In this document: piece by piece, positions 43,840-53,579 of the stretch
How positions within the stretch are numbered: the first letter of the stretch is position 1
How the letters are laid out: every line of letters starts with the position of its first letter
Assembly (NCBI RefSeq): GCF_001038425.2
Contig: NZ_LDPV02000046.1
Coordinates: 123,190 to 187,189 of the forward strand
Direction: 5' to 3'
Length of the DNA: 64,000 nucleotides
DNA from: Ornithinibacillus contaminans
GTDB taxonomy: Bacteria > Bacillota > Bacilli > Bacillales > Amphibacillaceae
Notes under the pieces: generated by a model
What the model was told of the DNA's origin: nothing
The model's input: the letters and a program-made list of their open reading frames with translations, nothing else
Databases searched by the model: none
Made by a program: the position numbers and the translations under genes

Positions 43840-45996
43840 TTGAAATTAATTATTGCAGAAAAACCCTCTGTGGCTAAAAACATTGCTGATGCTCTTGGCA
43901 TAAAAGGGAAGAAAGATGGCTATTTAGAGGGGGGAAACTATCTCATTACATGGGCGTTTGGTCATTTATTACAGTTATTCGATGCTAAGGATTATGACAA
44001 TAAAATGGCTAGATGGAATATGGATAATTTCCCGTTTATTCCGACAAAGTTTGAATATAAGGTCAAAAGTAATCCGAAGAATAGACAATGGGCTGATCAA
44101 GGTGCTAAGAAGCAGTTGGCTATTATTCATAGCCTAATGAAAAGGCAGGATGTTGAGGCTATTATTTCAGCTTGTGATTATGACCGTGAAGGACAATTAA
44201 TCGGCGATAGTATTATTTACCGGGCAAAACCAAATCAACCTGTTTACCGGCTGTTATTGAACGAATGGACCAAGGATGAGGTACTTAAAGGATTGGATTC
44301 CTTGAGGCCAAATGAGGAATTACGACCTTTACAGGATGCTGGTGTTAGTAGACAGTGGGCTGATTGGGTGATTGGAATCAATTTAACCTCGGTTGCCACT
44401 TTGAAATATCAAAAGGGAAGAGGGAAAGTACTAAATATTGGACGAGTCCTGCTACCAACTCTGAAAATTATCTATGATCGGGATAAAGAAATAGCAAACT
44501 TTGTACCAGAGGATTATTTTAAATTGATTGCGACGTTTCAAACAACAAAACAGGAGACATACGAAGGTACATATGTAGAAGATTCAGAGGATAAGTTTAA
44601 AAATAAAGTGTCATTAGAAAGTTTACTAGAATTGATTCAACAAAAGGAAGCAATTGTAGCGGATAAGAAAGTGGAAAAGAAAAAGGAATTTCCACCGTTC
44701 TTGTTTAATCTATCTAATTTACAAGGACATATTACGAGTAAGTTTAAAGGGTGGACTTCTGACAAGGTTTTAAAGGTTGCACAATCACTTTATGAGAAAA
44801 AGTTTATTACCTATCCAAGAACGTCTAGTACAGCTCTTGAGGAAAGTCTAGTTGGTAAGACGGCGAAGGTTTTAACGACGCTATCTGAAGATTTGCCATA
44901 CCGAGATGAAATCAAATTTATGAAAACAAAACGGATATTTAACAATGCAAAGGTAGAGAGTCACAGTGCGATTATTCCTACATATGTAAAGCCCAAACGA
45001 TTAAGCCCTGACGAACAAATCGTTTATGATGCGATTAAAAACCGTTTTATTATGCAGTTTATGCCGATTGCAGAGTTCGAAGAGACAAGACTGATTACCA
45101 AAATAATGGATGAACGTATCAACGGGAAATTTGAATCTAAAGGCAAGGTGCAGCTTGTGGAAGGGTGGAAGAAGGTAGAGAAGATTTCTTCAAAAGACAA
45201 GCTATTACCGATTGTTCAGCAAAACGAACAAGTTAAAGTGACACAGGCAGAGGTTACAACACATGTCACGAAGCCGCCGAAAGCTCATACCGAAAAAACA
45301 CTTCTTCGCGTCATGGAAACTTGTGGAAAAAGTGTAAAAGAGGATGATGAAGACGTAGTAGGCAGTATTTTAACCGGTTATAGTATAGGCACCCCGGCCA
45401 CTAGGGCAGAAACTATTAAGAAGCTGAAGGATGTCGGTTATATAACATCCCTAGGGAAAAATTTAGCTTGTACAGAGCTTGGCATGAGACTTGTTGAAAC
45501 CTTCCCGGTAAAATCTCTTTTTGACCTTGAATTTACCGGCCGATTAGAAAAATCCTTAGCTGATATTCAGAAAGGTACTGTCAATAAACAGGGATTTTTA
45601 CAAACGGTGTTCCTGTTTACGAATGAATCTGTTGAACAAATAAAAGCGGATAACGCAATTACTATTCAAGAAGTACAGAGTTCATCTAGTGTTACGCAGT
45701 CTAATGAACCATTAGGAACATGTCCTGTATGTGGTGGGAATATCATAGAGGGCAGAAAGGGATTTGGCTGTAGTAATTGGAAGCAGGGCTGTAAATTTGT
45801 CATCTGGAAAAACGATAAATATCTAGGTGCCTTAAAGAAAAAACCTACAAAAACTATGGTGAAAAGCTTATTGAAAAATAAAAAAGCATATGTAAAAGGA
45901 TTGACCAGTAAGCAAGGAAAGAAATTTAACGCCTATCTTAGTTATGAAAAAAATCCAGATAACGAGTATTATTCTTGGAAGATGGAATTTGAATAA
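43840..45996 (+). CDS. topB: DNA topoisomerase III TopB
   Basis: A type IA topoisomerase of 718 residues that separates single-stranded and recombination intermediates. The Toprim domain begins IIAEKPSVAKNIADALG, with CDYDREGQLIGD carrying the metal acids. The catalytic tyrosine is in FITYPRTSS. A C-terminal zinc-finger-like module is seen (CPVCGG, then C and C about 15-20 residues later). The TTG at 43840 gives the standard N-terminus; the longer in-frame start lacks support. Confidence 0.95.
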   Translation: MKLIIAEKPSVAKNIADALGIKGKKDGYLEGGNYLITWAFGHLLQLFDAKDYDNKMARWNMDNFPFIPTKFEYKVKSNPKNRQWADQGAKKQLAIIHSLMKRQDVEAIISACDYDREGQLIGDSIIYRAKPNQPVYRLLLNEWTKDEVLKGLDSLRPNEELRPLQDAGVSRQWADWVIGINLTSVATLKYQKGRGKVLNIGRVLLPTLKIIYDRDKEIANFVPEDYFKLIATFQTTKQETYEGTYVEDSEDKFKNKVSLESLLELIQQKEAIVADKKVEKKKEFPPFLFNLSNLQGHITSKFKGWTSDKVLKVAQSLYEKKFITYPRTSSTALEESLVGKTAKVLTTLSEDLPYRDEIKFMKTKRIFNNAKVESHSAIIPTYVKPKRLSPDEQIVYDAIKNRFIMQFMPIAEFEETRLITKIMDERINGKFESKGKVQLVEGWKKVEKISSKDKLLPIVQQNEQVKVTQAEVTTHVTKPPKAHTEKTLLRVMETCGKSVKEDDEDVVGSILTGYSIGTPATRAETIKKLKDVGYITSLGKNLACTELGMRLVETFPVKSLFDLEFTGRLEKSLADIQKGTVNKQGFLQTVFLFTNESVEQIKADNAITIQEVQSSSSVTQSNEPLGTCPVCGGNIIEGRKGFGCSNWKQGCKFVIWKNDKYLGALKKKPTKTMVKSLLKNKKAYVKGLTSKQGKKFNAYLSYEKNPDNEYYSWKMEFE

Positions 45997-46000
45997 AAGT

Positions 46001-46045
46001 AGAAAGAGCGTGCCGGAGTTTTTAATAACCAAGCACGCTCTTTCT
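46001..46045. terminator. Bidirectional terminator between topB and uraA
   Basis: AGAAAGAGCGTGC (46001-46013) pairs perfectly with GCACGCTCTTTCT (46033-46045) over a 19-base loop, lying between the two convergent genes. Confidence 0.88.
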
Positions 46046-46048
46046 AGT

Positions 46049-47299
46049 TTATTCGTTTGATAACTTTAATACATCGAATAATTTAAAAAGTACACTAAGG
46101 ATGATACCAACTATTGTTGCTAGGCCCATACCTGATAGTCCTACCTCACCAATTTGAAGAGTTGCACCACTAATTCCAATTACTAAAATAACACAGGTTA
46201 GAATTAGGTTTTGTGATTTACTGTAATCCACTTTTGCTTCCACTAGCATACGAATACCACTTGCGGCAATGATACCGAATAAGAGTAATGATATTCCACC
46301 AAGCACTGCATTTGGGATGGAAGAAATTAGTGCAGACAGCTTTCCAACAAAGGAAAGAAGAATGGCGATTACTGCTGCACCACCAATAATCCATGTTGAA
46401 TAAACTCTTGTGATTGCTAATACGCCAATATTCTCACCATACGTTGTATTAGGAGTGGATCCTATAAAACTTGATAAAATAGTCGAGATACCATTTCCTA
46501 AGAATGAGCGGTCAAGACCAGGGTCTTTCGCTAAATCTTTTTTGACGATGTTACTTGTCACAAACAAGTGACCAATGTGTTCTGGAATTAATACTAATGC
46601 GGCAGGAATAATGATTAGTATTGCTGACCAATCAAACTGCATTTTATAAAACTCAGGTATACTAATCCATGCTGCTTCTTTAACAGGTGTAAAGTCTACT
46701 AATCCAAAAAAGTAAGCAATAATATAACCAGCAATAAATCCAATTAAAATTGGAATGATTTTAAAGAACCCACGAAATGTTACCCAACCAATGACAGTAA
46801 TTCCTAAGGTAAGTAGTGAAACAATTATCGTAGTGGAATCTATGGTTTCACCGATTAGACCAGCCTGTCCAGCTGCAACTGGCACCAGCTCTAGTCCAAT
46901 AACCGCAACAATAGCACCCATAGCTGCCGGCGGAAATAATACATCAATCCACTTTGTTCCTGCTACTTTTACGAGCAATCCGACTAGCGTTAAAATAGTC
47001 CCTACTGCTAAAAATCCACCTAACGCGTAGCCATAACCGAATTGACCAATAACATATCCTGCTGGTGCCAAGAAGGCAAAGCTTGAACCTAGATATGCAG
47101 GGATTTTTCCTTTTGTGATAAAAATATACAATAATGTTCCAACCCCATTCATTAATAGAATGGTTGCTGGGTTTACCCCAAAAATGATAGGTACTAATAC
47201 AGTCGATCCAAACATTGCGAATAAGTGCTGAAAGCTTAATGGTAAACTTTGAAAAAATGGTAAACGTTGATCTACTTGAATTTCATCATATTTTGCCAA
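46049..47299 (-). CDS. uraA: Uracil permease (UraA/PyrP)
   Basis: A proton-coupled uracil importer of the NCS2 family, 416 residues, with about 12-14 membrane segments. LPLSFQHLFAMFGSTVLVP, the GSSFAFLAPAG segment and the PEHIGHL motif (with the substrate-contacting Glu) are typical, as is FIGSTPNTTYGENIGV. It stands alone, outside any pyrimidine operon, but its leader carries a PyrR-type attenuator. It is therefore expected to be switched off when UMP is abundant. AAGGAGAGAAG precedes the ATG. Confidence 0.95.
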   Translation of the reverse strand: MAKYDEIQVDQRLPFFQSLPLSFQHLFAMFGSTVLVPIIFGVNPATILLMNGVGTLLYIFITKGKIPAYLGSSFAFLAPAGYVIGQFGYGYALGGFLAVGTILTLVGLLVKVAGTKWIDVLFPPAAMGAIVAVIGLELVPVAAGQAGLIGETIDSTTIIVSLLTLGITVIGWVTFRGFFKIIPILIGFIAGYIIAYFFGLVDFTPVKEAAWISIPEFYKMQFDWSAILIIIPAALVLIPEHIGHLFVTSNIVKKDLAKDPGLDRSFLGNGISTILSSFIGSTPNTTYGENIGVLAITRVYSTWIIGGAAVIAILLSFVGKLSALISSIPNAVLGGISLLLFGIIAASGIRMLVEAKVDYSKSQNLILTCVILVIGISGATLQIGEVGLSGMGLATIVGIILSVLFKLFDVLKLSNE

Positions 47300-47349
47300 A
47301 TTTCTTCTCTCCTTTTATTTGGATGCTCAGGCAGTTACCAGGTGAAAAC

Positions 47350-47500
47350 TAAGAAAAGCACCTTGCCAATAATTGGCAAGGTGCTCGTATAGAAGCAGAT
47401 TTAATATGAAAAATAGACATACCATGTCTGCTTTTAAGTTAAAAGACAGCTCCACTGTCTTTTACACCTTGCCAGTCTCACAGGACTGATTTAAAGGTAA
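47350..47500 (-). promoter_or_regulatory. PyrR-dependent attenuator in the uraA leader
   Basis: Read on the minus strand, TTTAAATCAGTCCTGTGAGACTGG (47472-47495) carries the AGUCC-N-GNGAG-N-CU loop pattern of PyrR-binding RNA. It is followed by CAAGGTG, which can pair with the terminator's left arm. The terminator itself is AGCACCTTGCC/GGCAAGGTGCT (47357-47385) followed by TTTTCTT. GGCAAGGTGT and GCACCTTGCC are complementary, so an antiterminator is possible. This is the classical pyr attenuation logic. Confidence 0.87.
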
Positions 47501-47518
47501 CCGTATGAACTTAACTAG

Positions 47519-47548
47519 ATATTACACAATAGACCCGGGAACTGTCAA
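47519..47548 (-). promoter_or_regulatory. uraA promoter
   Basis: On the minus strand TTGACA (47543-47548) and TAATAT (47519-47524) are separated by 18 bases. The transcript would start just before the PyrR-binding segment. Confidence 0.8.
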
Positions 47549-47599
47549 TCTATTTTTTTCTGCATGTATAATCCAACCCTGCTAACAAAAAATATACCC

Positions 47600-48880
47600 A
47601 TGAGAATGCTACGAATACTTTTACCATTATTAGGTTTATTACTATGTTCATCCATTGTTCATGCAGAACAAATGGTTACTGTTAAGCTGTTAAACTATGT
47701 TGGGAATACGAACGAAGTAACGATAAAAATTGAAGGAGACTTTTTTACCCTAGATCAAACGCTAAATATAGAAGAAGGGGTGAAATATAGACTATTTCTG
47801 GAGAAAGGAAATCTTTATATAAAACAAAAAGGACAGAAAAAGCAAAAAATCACGGGAGGATTAATTCTAGTTCCAAAATCCTATGATACATCACATCTGA
47901 TCTATATTAATGATAGACCGTATTTAGGTGCAATGGAATTTACAATAGAAGATAAACAATCGATTCGACCTGTTAATCAATTGCCACTTGAAGATTATTT
48001 AAAAGGAGTCGTTCCATTTGAAGTCTTCTCCTCTTGGGGAATGGAAACGTTGAAGGCACAAACATTAGCCGCCAGGACCTATGCAGTTTCGAAATTAGGA
48101 CAAGTAATTGATGATACTGTTAGTTATCAAGCATATGGAGGATTCAAATGGGATAAACAAACAACCCAAGCAGTAAACGAAACTATTGGAGAAGTGATTA
48201 CACATCAGAATCGTTTAATTGAAACATTTTATTCAGCGAGCAATGGGGGCATGACCGAAAGCAATCAAAATGTTTGGGGCGGGAAGGCGATGCAATATTT
48301 TCCGATTAAACAAGATCCATATGATCCGATAAATCCATGGGGATTTTCGCTTCACCAGATACAAATTGATTATAATCAAATTAATTTCGATGATCCCAAT
48401 TGGTGGAATAGCCTTGAGGAAAAAGATTCAGAAATTATAAACAGCATGAAGAGCTGGTTAAATCGTAATGGTTATCCAGGTGAAATTAAAATTTTGAGCA
48501 TTCCAAAGTTTGAGGTAGAGGGACCTGTTCTTGACTCTTTACGAAGTGTTAATGGTTCAATTTCCATTCACTTTATGAGGCAATTGCTGGAGGGATTAAT
48601 TTTGTTTGAACAGGTAGAGCTTAAGCACGTTAATTTAAATCGAATTCGCCCTATGATTGGAGGTACAATTTTTAAAAGCTATTTAATCGATTCGCTTGAG
48701 CAACAAAATGGTAAGTATACAATGAAGGGGAGGGGCTATGGCCATGGTGTTGGAATGAGTCAATGGGGTGCTCATTTCATGGGTCAGCGAGGTAAGACCT
48801 ATGAAGAGATTATTTCATTTTACTATCCTGGTACAACGATAAAACATATTTCTGATAGATCTATAAAGATTGCCCAGTAA
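47600..48880 (+). CDS. SpoIID/LytB-domain secreted protein
   Basis: A 426-residue secreted protein of the SpoIID/LytB group; SpoIID itself is a lytic transglycosylase acting on peptidoglycan during engulfment. A signal peptide starts at ATG 47600 (MRMLRILLPLLG, cleaved near HAE). The family core has LPLEDYLKGVVPFE, LKAQTLAARTYAV, FYSASNGGMTE and the end motif GRGYGHGVGMSQWGA. No clear ribosome site exists; a TATAAT at 47568 lies just upstream, so the leader may be very short. An in-frame ATG at 47564 is less likely. It is not the spoIID of the sporulation operon by context. Confidence 0.85.
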   Translation: MRMLRILLPLLGLLLCSSIVHAEQMVTVKLLNYVGNTNEVTIKIEGDFFTLDQTLNIEEGVKYRLFLEKGNLYIKQKGQKKQKITGGLILVPKSYDTSHLIYINDRPYLGAMEFTIEDKQSIRPVNQLPLEDYLKGVVPFEVFSSWGMETLKAQTLAARTYAVSKLGQVIDDTVSYQAYGGFKWDKQTTQAVNETIGEVITHQNRLIETFYSASNGGMTESNQNVWGGKAMQYFPIKQDPYDPINPWGFSLHQIQIDYNQINFDDPNWWNSLEEKDSEIINSMKSWLNRNGYPGEIKILSIPKFEVEGPVLDSLRSVNGSISIHFMRQLLEGLILFEQVELKHVNLNRIRPMIGGTIFKSYLIDSLEQQNGKYTMKGRGYGHGVGMSQWGAHFMGQRGKTYEEIISFYYPGTTIKHISDRSIKIAQ

Positions 48881-48984
48881 AGAATGAGAAGCTGAGACTA
48901 TAGTAAATTTTGTAAGCAAAATAGAGCAGAATATGTTCACATTTGTTTAGGTTACTTTACTTGAAGTCGCAGCTTCTTTGCATG

Positions 48985-49482
48985 TTACACCTTATTTGTA
49001 TTTGCTAAAAACGCCTCAATCTGATCTTTATGGTGATTATCATGCCAAATGAATGACATAAGGTAATTGTATAACGTATGGGGATAGCCAGAATATTCAT
49101 CAATTACCTCACCGTTTAACGTAAATGCTTGGAAAAACTCTTCCTCTGTTTTTTCCGATAAGGCAGCAACAAGGTTATTTCTAGCCTCTAGTTGAGCATC
49201 TAATAAATCAGATTGAGAAACACCTGATAAGGCATAGGCAGCAGCGGGCGTATTGATAACCTCAAAATCTACACTATGTATTGCTGCATCTTCTGTCATG
49301 ACAGGGAGCATTTCGGCATCGATATACCGATCCCAATAGGTAATATGGCTAATAATTTCCGCTGGTGTCCATTTGCCAGCTTTGATGGGGGTGAAAAATA
49401 GCTTTTCATCCATTAGATAAAGTGATTCAATCCAGGAATTAAAAGCAACTAGCTCCTTTTTTACATTGGTAACCTCATTCAT
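48985..49482 (-). CDS. DinB-like domain protein
   Basis: A 165-residue four-helix-bundle protein of the DinB/DfsB superfamily. GKWTPAEIISHITYWDRYI and the terminal WHDNHHKDQIEAF carry the histidines that form the metal site. Many such proteins are thiol-dependent transferases with bacillithiol, but the role here is unknown. The gene stands alone; the gap before it contains a hairpin (AGAAGCTG/CAGCTTCT) that may end this gene and the SpoIID-like gene. Confidence 0.86.
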   Translation of the reverse strand: MNEVTNVKKELVAFNSWIESLYLMDEKLFFTPIKAGKWTPAEIISHITYWDRYIDAEMLPVMTEDAAIHSVDFEVINTPAAAYALSGVSQSDLLDAQLEARNNLVAALSEKTEEEFFQAFTLNGEVIDEYSGYPHTLYNYLMSFIWHDNHHKDQIEAFLANTNKV

Positions 49483-49543
49483 TTTCAGAACCTCACTTTC
49501 AACTTAACACTATCATAACAATCAGAAAAATTGAATAGTGAGG

Positions 49544-49987
49544 TTAGCTGTTTTTAACATAGAGATTAATCTTGTGTTTTTCCTTCATAATTTTTTTAAT
49601 CATCACCGCTTGATCCTGTGTGTTCATATTTCTAGAGTCATTTAAATAATCAATCGCTTCTATTCTTACGGATTTGAATTTGTCTTTTTCCTTCTTCAGC
49701 TTTTTTTGATAATAGTTATGATATAACAGCATAATCGCAATTAATCCAATCATGAATAAGTACAAGGGATTAGCTAAAATGTTGGCAAACGTTGTAAGTG
49801 GATCAACCATAGTTTTGATATCATCCAACGTAAGTAAAAGGAAAAAGCCGAATAAAAGAAGTAGGCTACTTATTAGACATAGATTTCTACGCGATTCATA
49901 GTAGTCTTTTTTGTTTTTTTTCTTAATGACTTCATTCAGGATATATATCGTATCAACCGATAGATTTTCCACTGTTTCGAATGGCAT
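49544..49987 (-). CDS. Hypothetical membrane protein (147 residues)
   Basis: Unrecognised. A cytoplasmic head of about 40 residues rich in Lys precedes two hydrophobic segments (about residues 41-60 and 75-98), and a Lys/Arg-rich C-terminus follows. AGGGGGGAG supports the ATG at 49987 over an in-frame upstream codon. It lies between the DinB-like gene and the divergent NADH dehydrogenase gene. No function can be proposed. Confidence 0.65.
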   Translation of the reverse strand: MPFETVENLSVDTIYILNEVIKKKNKKDYYESRRNLCLISSLLLLFGFFLLLTLDDIKTMVDPLTTFANILANPLYLFMIGLIAIMLLYHNYYQKKLKKEKDKFKSVRIEAIDYLNDSRNMNTQDQAVMIKKIMKEKHKINLYVKNS

Positions 49988-50163
49988 TTTAATCTCCCCC
50001 CTAATCCACATTATGCTAGTCCGTCATAAATTAATCATGATTTTTAAACAAAAAGGTTTGATGGAAAATAACGGATAGTATGGATGGATTTATGCATAAT
50101 ACTATATAGAGTTTCAAGATTATAAAAAAATGCGTATTACTATAGAGAAGGTGGCTGAAACAT

Positions 50164-51375
50164 ATGGAATCAAAGCCTAGAATCGTGATATTAGGTGCTG
50201 GATATGCAGGCATGATGACAACCAAAAAGTTAATGAAAAAGCTTGGTAAGGAAGAGGCAGAGATAGTACTAGTTAACAAACATAATTATCACTATCAAAC
50301 TACTTGGCTGCATGAGGTAGCAGCTGGAACGATTAATCAAAACCAAGCAAGAATCATGATTAGCGATGTAATAAGTCCAAATCGCGTACGCTTAATATAT
50401 GATACGGTAAAAGAAATAATCCCGGATGAAAGTAGGGTCGTATTAGAAAATAGTGAATTAACCTATGATTACTTGGTCGTTTCCTTAGGGTTTGAAACCA
50501 ATACCTTTGGAATTAAAGGGATGGATGAATATGCCTTTTTTATTGAGGATTTTGAGTCAAGTCGGTTGATTCGAGAACATATTGAATATCAGTTTGCCAA
50601 ATTTAAGTATGATCCAAATCCTGATGTCACAAGTCTTGCTATTTTAGTAGGTGGAGGCGGATTTACTGGGATCGAGTTTGTTGGAGAGCTAGTAGAGAAA
50701 GTGCCTCAATTATGTAGGAAGTATGATATTGACCGGGGGCAGGTTAAAATTATAGCGGTAGAAGCTGCCCCAACTGTGTTACCAGGATTTGATACTGATT
50801 TAGTAAACTATGCGAGAAAATCATTGCAGGAACGTGGGGCCGAAATACGTGAAGCAACCAAAATTCAGGAATGTACGGAGGAAGGATTTATCGTTGGCGA
50901 TGACAATGAACTAATCAAAGCTGGAACAATAGTCTGGACGGGTGGAGTGACCGGAAATTCCTTGCTAGCGAAGTCTGGGTTTGAATTGACAAAAGGTAAG
51001 GTAACAGTCAATCAAGATTTACGAGCACCTGGATTTGAAAATATCTTTATTCTTGGTGACTGTGCATGGGTGATGAATAAGGAGACAGGACGTCCTTATC
51101 CTCCAACTGGACAAGCAGCAATGCAGCATGCTGCTACTTGTGCCAATAACATACATGCACTTCTTCATCATGAGCCGCTGGAAGAATTCATTTTCCATGA
51201 TAAAGGTACAGTCGCTAGCCTTGGTATAACGGATGGAATGGGAACAATATTATCTGGGACGAAATTATACGGAAAAACAGCTGCAGCAATGAAAAAAGTT
51301 GTCGATGATCGGTACTTATTCTTGCTTGGTGGTCCAAAGCTTTTCCTGAAAAAAGGTAAGATTCGACCGTTTTAA
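50164..51375 (+). CDS. Type II NADH dehydrogenase-like flavoprotein (YumB/YutJ-like)
   Basis: A membrane-associated FAD enzyme that passes electrons from NADH to menaquinone without pumping protons. The FAD motif is LGAGYAGM at the N-terminus, the NAD site is LVGGGGFTGIE, and the second FAD contact is FILGDCAWV. KYDIDRGQVKIIAVEAAP lies between. Length (403) fits B. subtilis YumB. A C-terminal amphipathic region would bind the membrane. Together with qoxABCD this provides a short respiratory chain, though the genes are not linked. Confidence 0.92.
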   Translation: MESKPRIVILGAGYAGMMTTKKLMKKLGKEEAEIVLVNKHNYHYQTTWLHEVAAGTINQNQARIMISDVISPNRVRLIYDTVKEIIPDESRVVLENSELTYDYLVVSLGFETNTFGIKGMDEYAFFIEDFESSRLIREHIEYQFAKFKYDPNPDVTSLAILVGGGGFTGIEFVGELVEKVPQLCRKYDIDRGQVKIIAVEAAPTVLPGFDTDLVNYARKSLQERGAEIREATKIQECTEEGFIVGDDNELIKAGTIVWTGGVTGNSLLAKSGFELTKGKVTVNQDLRAPGFENIFILGDCAWVMNKETGRPYPPTGQAAMQHAATCANNIHALLHHEPLEEFIFHDKGTVASLGITDGMGTILSGTKLYGKTAAAMKKVVDDRYLFLLGGPKLFLKKGKIRPF

Positions 51376-51401
51376 CTAGAATATAAAAGAGGTGTCTATT
51401 G

Positions 51402-51500
51402 GTGAAAAAAGTACTTTATTGGTTAATTACAGGACTGGCAAGTATAGTAGGTTATATGCTTGCCAGTAGAAGTATTGAAAATAAACGGGATTTTCGATAA
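51402..51500 (+). CDS. Small single-helix membrane protein (32 residues)
   Basis: A 32-residue ORF beginning GTG behind AAAGAGGTG, 26 bases after the NDH-2 stop. It has a basic start (MKKVLYW), one hydrophobic segment of about 16 residues, and a charged tail (RSIENKRDFR). It may be co-transcribed with the dehydrogenase. I do not recognise a family; coding is supported by the ribosome site and composition only. Confidence 0.5.
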   Translation: MKKVLYWLITGLASIVGYMLASRSIENKRDFR

Positions 51501-51593
51501 ATACAAAGTCACTCCTTGGATATAGAATACGTGGATATTTTTTACATGAAAAAATTGGATAATCAAATACTAGGTGAAGGGAGGTTTCACATC

Positions 51594-52466
51594 ATGATGA
51601 GATGGACAATACTATTCTTGCTGTCATCACTGGTATTTGTCGATACGGTATTTGCAAATGAACTCGTCATTACTGAAAAAGGGATGAACGAAACAATAAT
51701 CCGGGATCATTTTGCCTTAACATATGTCGATTCTCTACTAATGGATCAAGAAAAACTGACAATATTACTGGATCGATTAGAGGACCAGCTTTATGAGCCT
51801 CCAGTAAATGCAACGTTAGATAATTATTGGTCCATTGTTCCTGAGAAACTAGGCTATACTCTTGACCGTGAAAAGTTCACAAACTTTTTTTATGAATTTT
51901 TTTATAGTAATGTCTCATTTGAAATGAAATTACCGAAGAAGGATGTCTATCCGAAGGTAGATAGTGAATTATTATCCGATATTCGTACCAATGAAATAGG
52001 TAATTATATTACCTATTATCGGCCCGGTAATAAAGAACGCTCTCATAACATTCAGCTTGCTGCAGAAGCTATTAATAATCAAGTCGTATTTCCAGGGGAC
52101 GAATTTTCATTTAATAAGGTAGTTGGAAAGCGCACTCAGGATAGGGGATATGAACGAGCTCCGGTAATTGTGAGAGGTGAGGTTTCAGAGGATATTGGCG
52201 GGGGGATATGCCAGGTGTCTTCTACACTCTATAATGCTGTCTCGATAGAAGGGATAAAAATCGTTGAGCGATTTTCCCATAGTAAAAAAGTACCTTACGT
52301 ACCACCAGGTAAAGATGCCACCGTGAGTTGGTGGGGACCGGACTTTGTGTTTAAAAATGAGTACAGTCATCCAATACTAATTCGAGCGGTTGCATTAGAC
52401 GGAAGAATGATTGTCCGGATTTTCTCCTCAGATGATGTAGAAACCAAAAATAAAACAGCGGAATAA
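51594..52466 (+). CDS. VanW-family secreted protein
   Basis: A 290-residue secreted protein with a signal peptide (about 1-22, ending VFAN) and a VanW domain over about residues 145-275 (FPGDEFSFNKVVG, DIGGGICQVSSTLYNA, SWWGPDFVF). The family occurs in the vancomycin resistance cluster vanB but is also common in ordinary genomes; its action is unknown. AAGGGAGG at 51577 supports the ATG at 51594; longer in-frame starts would bury the signal peptide. Confidence 0.87.
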   Translation: MMRWTILFLLSSLVFVDTVFANELVITEKGMNETIIRDHFALTYVDSLLMDQEKLTILLDRLEDQLYEPPVNATLDNYWSIVPEKLGYTLDREKFTNFFYEFFYSNVSFEMKLPKKDVYPKVDSELLSDIRTNEIGNYITYYRPGNKERSHNIQLAAEAINNQVVFPGDEFSFNKVVGKRTQDRGYERAPVIVRGEVSEDIGGGICQVSSTLYNAVSIEGIKIVERFSHSKKVPYVPPGKDATVSWWGPDFVFKNEYSHPILIRAVALDGRMIVRIFSSDDVETKNKTAE

Positions 52467-52469
52467 TAC

Positions 52470-52499
52470 AAAAGCGTCCAAATAGAGGACGCTTTTTAC
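52470..52499. terminator. Bidirectional terminator
   Basis: AAAAGCGTCC (52470-52479) pairs with GGACGCTTTT (52487-52496). It ends the VanW gene and the convergent YceI gene. Confidence 0.88.
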
Positions 52500-52502
52500 T
52501 TA

Positions 52503-53039
52503 TTATGCTTGTTTATGTGCTTCTAGTTCGATATTGATTGTTACATCTTCTCCAACTAATACGCCACCTGTTTCTAGTGCTGCGTTCCAGACAAGACCGA
52601 AATCTTTACGGTTAAGTTTACCTTCACCAGTGAATCCAGCAACTTCATTACCCCAAGGGTCTTTATGAACACCTTCAACAGTAATTTCAAATGTTACTGG
52701 CTTTGTCACCCCACGAATCGTTAGATCGCCAGTTACATCATATAAATTGTCGGCAGTTTTATTAATTGTTGTTGCAACAAATGTCATAGTCGGATAATTT
52801 TCTACATCGAAGAAGTCTCCTGAACGTAAATGATTGTCACGATCTTCTTTACGAGTATCAATGCTGTTTAAATCTACTGTGAATTCGATTTTAGCATCTG
52901 TTAAGTCATTTACATCTGCCTCAACTGTAGCTTCAAAATCATTAAATACCCCTTTTACTTTAGACATCATCATGTGTTTTACAGAAAACTCTAATGAACT
53001 ATGTCCTTTGTCAATTGCCCACACTGCTTTTGCCATCAT
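52503..53039 (-). CDS. YceI-family lipid-binding protein
   Basis: A lipocalin-like beta-barrel of 178 residues that binds polyprenyl-type lipids in characterised members. The opening WAIDKGHSSLEFSVKHMM, then HLRSGDFFDVENYPTM, and the end NRKDFGLVWN are typical. There is no signal peptide, as in many Bacillus homologues. GGAGGGG precedes two adjacent ATGs, either of which could be used. Upstream lies an AT-rich TTAATTAA inverted pair, near 53130-53150, that might be an operator. Confidence 0.9.
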   Translation of the reverse strand: MMAKAVWAIDKGHSSLEFSVKHMMMSKVKGVFNDFEATVEADVNDLTDAKIEFTVDLNSIDTRKEDRDNHLRSGDFFDVENYPTMTFVATTINKTADNLYDVTGDLTIRGVTKPVTFEITVEGVHKDPWGNEVAGFTGEGKLNRKDFGLVWNAALETGGVLVGEDVTINIELEAHKQA

Positions 53040-53303
53040 AAATCCCCTCCGAAAAATGTTTGTTTTTTGTATTACTTACTTTCTGTCACTAAGTATACAT
53101 TCATAATTCTCTTAAGTCAAGAGTCTTTAATTAAATTATTATTAATTAAGAATAAAATTAGCGATTAATTTTTTGCCACTTTTCGTTTAGTAAGTTCGAT
53201 TATAGAGTTGAATCCACAATCGGTAGTACTAGACGGTTGCCGTTCCGATTAGAGGATGAAATGAAAATAATAATGTATACCTTGGAAAGGGAGGTGGAAA
53301 AAA

Positions 53304-53579
53304 ATGGACAAAGGTACTTGGGTTCGAACATCGGTTTTATTTTTAGCGATCATAAATCAACTTCTTGTCGCATTTGGAAAATCACCACTCCCAATTGATA
53401 GTGAAACATTGGAACAAGTAGTTGCAACAATTTTTACGATAATTACTGCACTAATTAACTGGTTTAAAAATAATTATATAACAAAGAGAGGTATAGAACA
53501 GCGGGAGACATTACGAGAAAAGGGATTAATTAAGGTAAAGGAGAGGAAATCAAATGGTAAGACCGATCTTGATCATTGA
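53304..53579 (+). CDS. Phage-type holin (SPP1/LL-H family)
   Basis: A 91-residue membrane protein with two hydrophobic segments (about 8-24 and 38-56) and a highly charged C-terminus (RGIEQRETLREKGLIKVKERK). This is the layout of SPP1-type phage holins, which open the membrane to let a lysin reach the wall. AAGGGAGGTGG precedes the ATG. It overlaps the amidase gene by 26 bases. No other phage genes are near, so the pair stands as an isolated lysis cassette. Confidence 0.82.
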   Translation: MDKGTWVRTSVLFLAIINQLLVAFGKSPLPIDSETLEQVVATIFTIITALINWFKNNYITKRGIEQRETLREKGLIKVKERKSNGKTDLDH

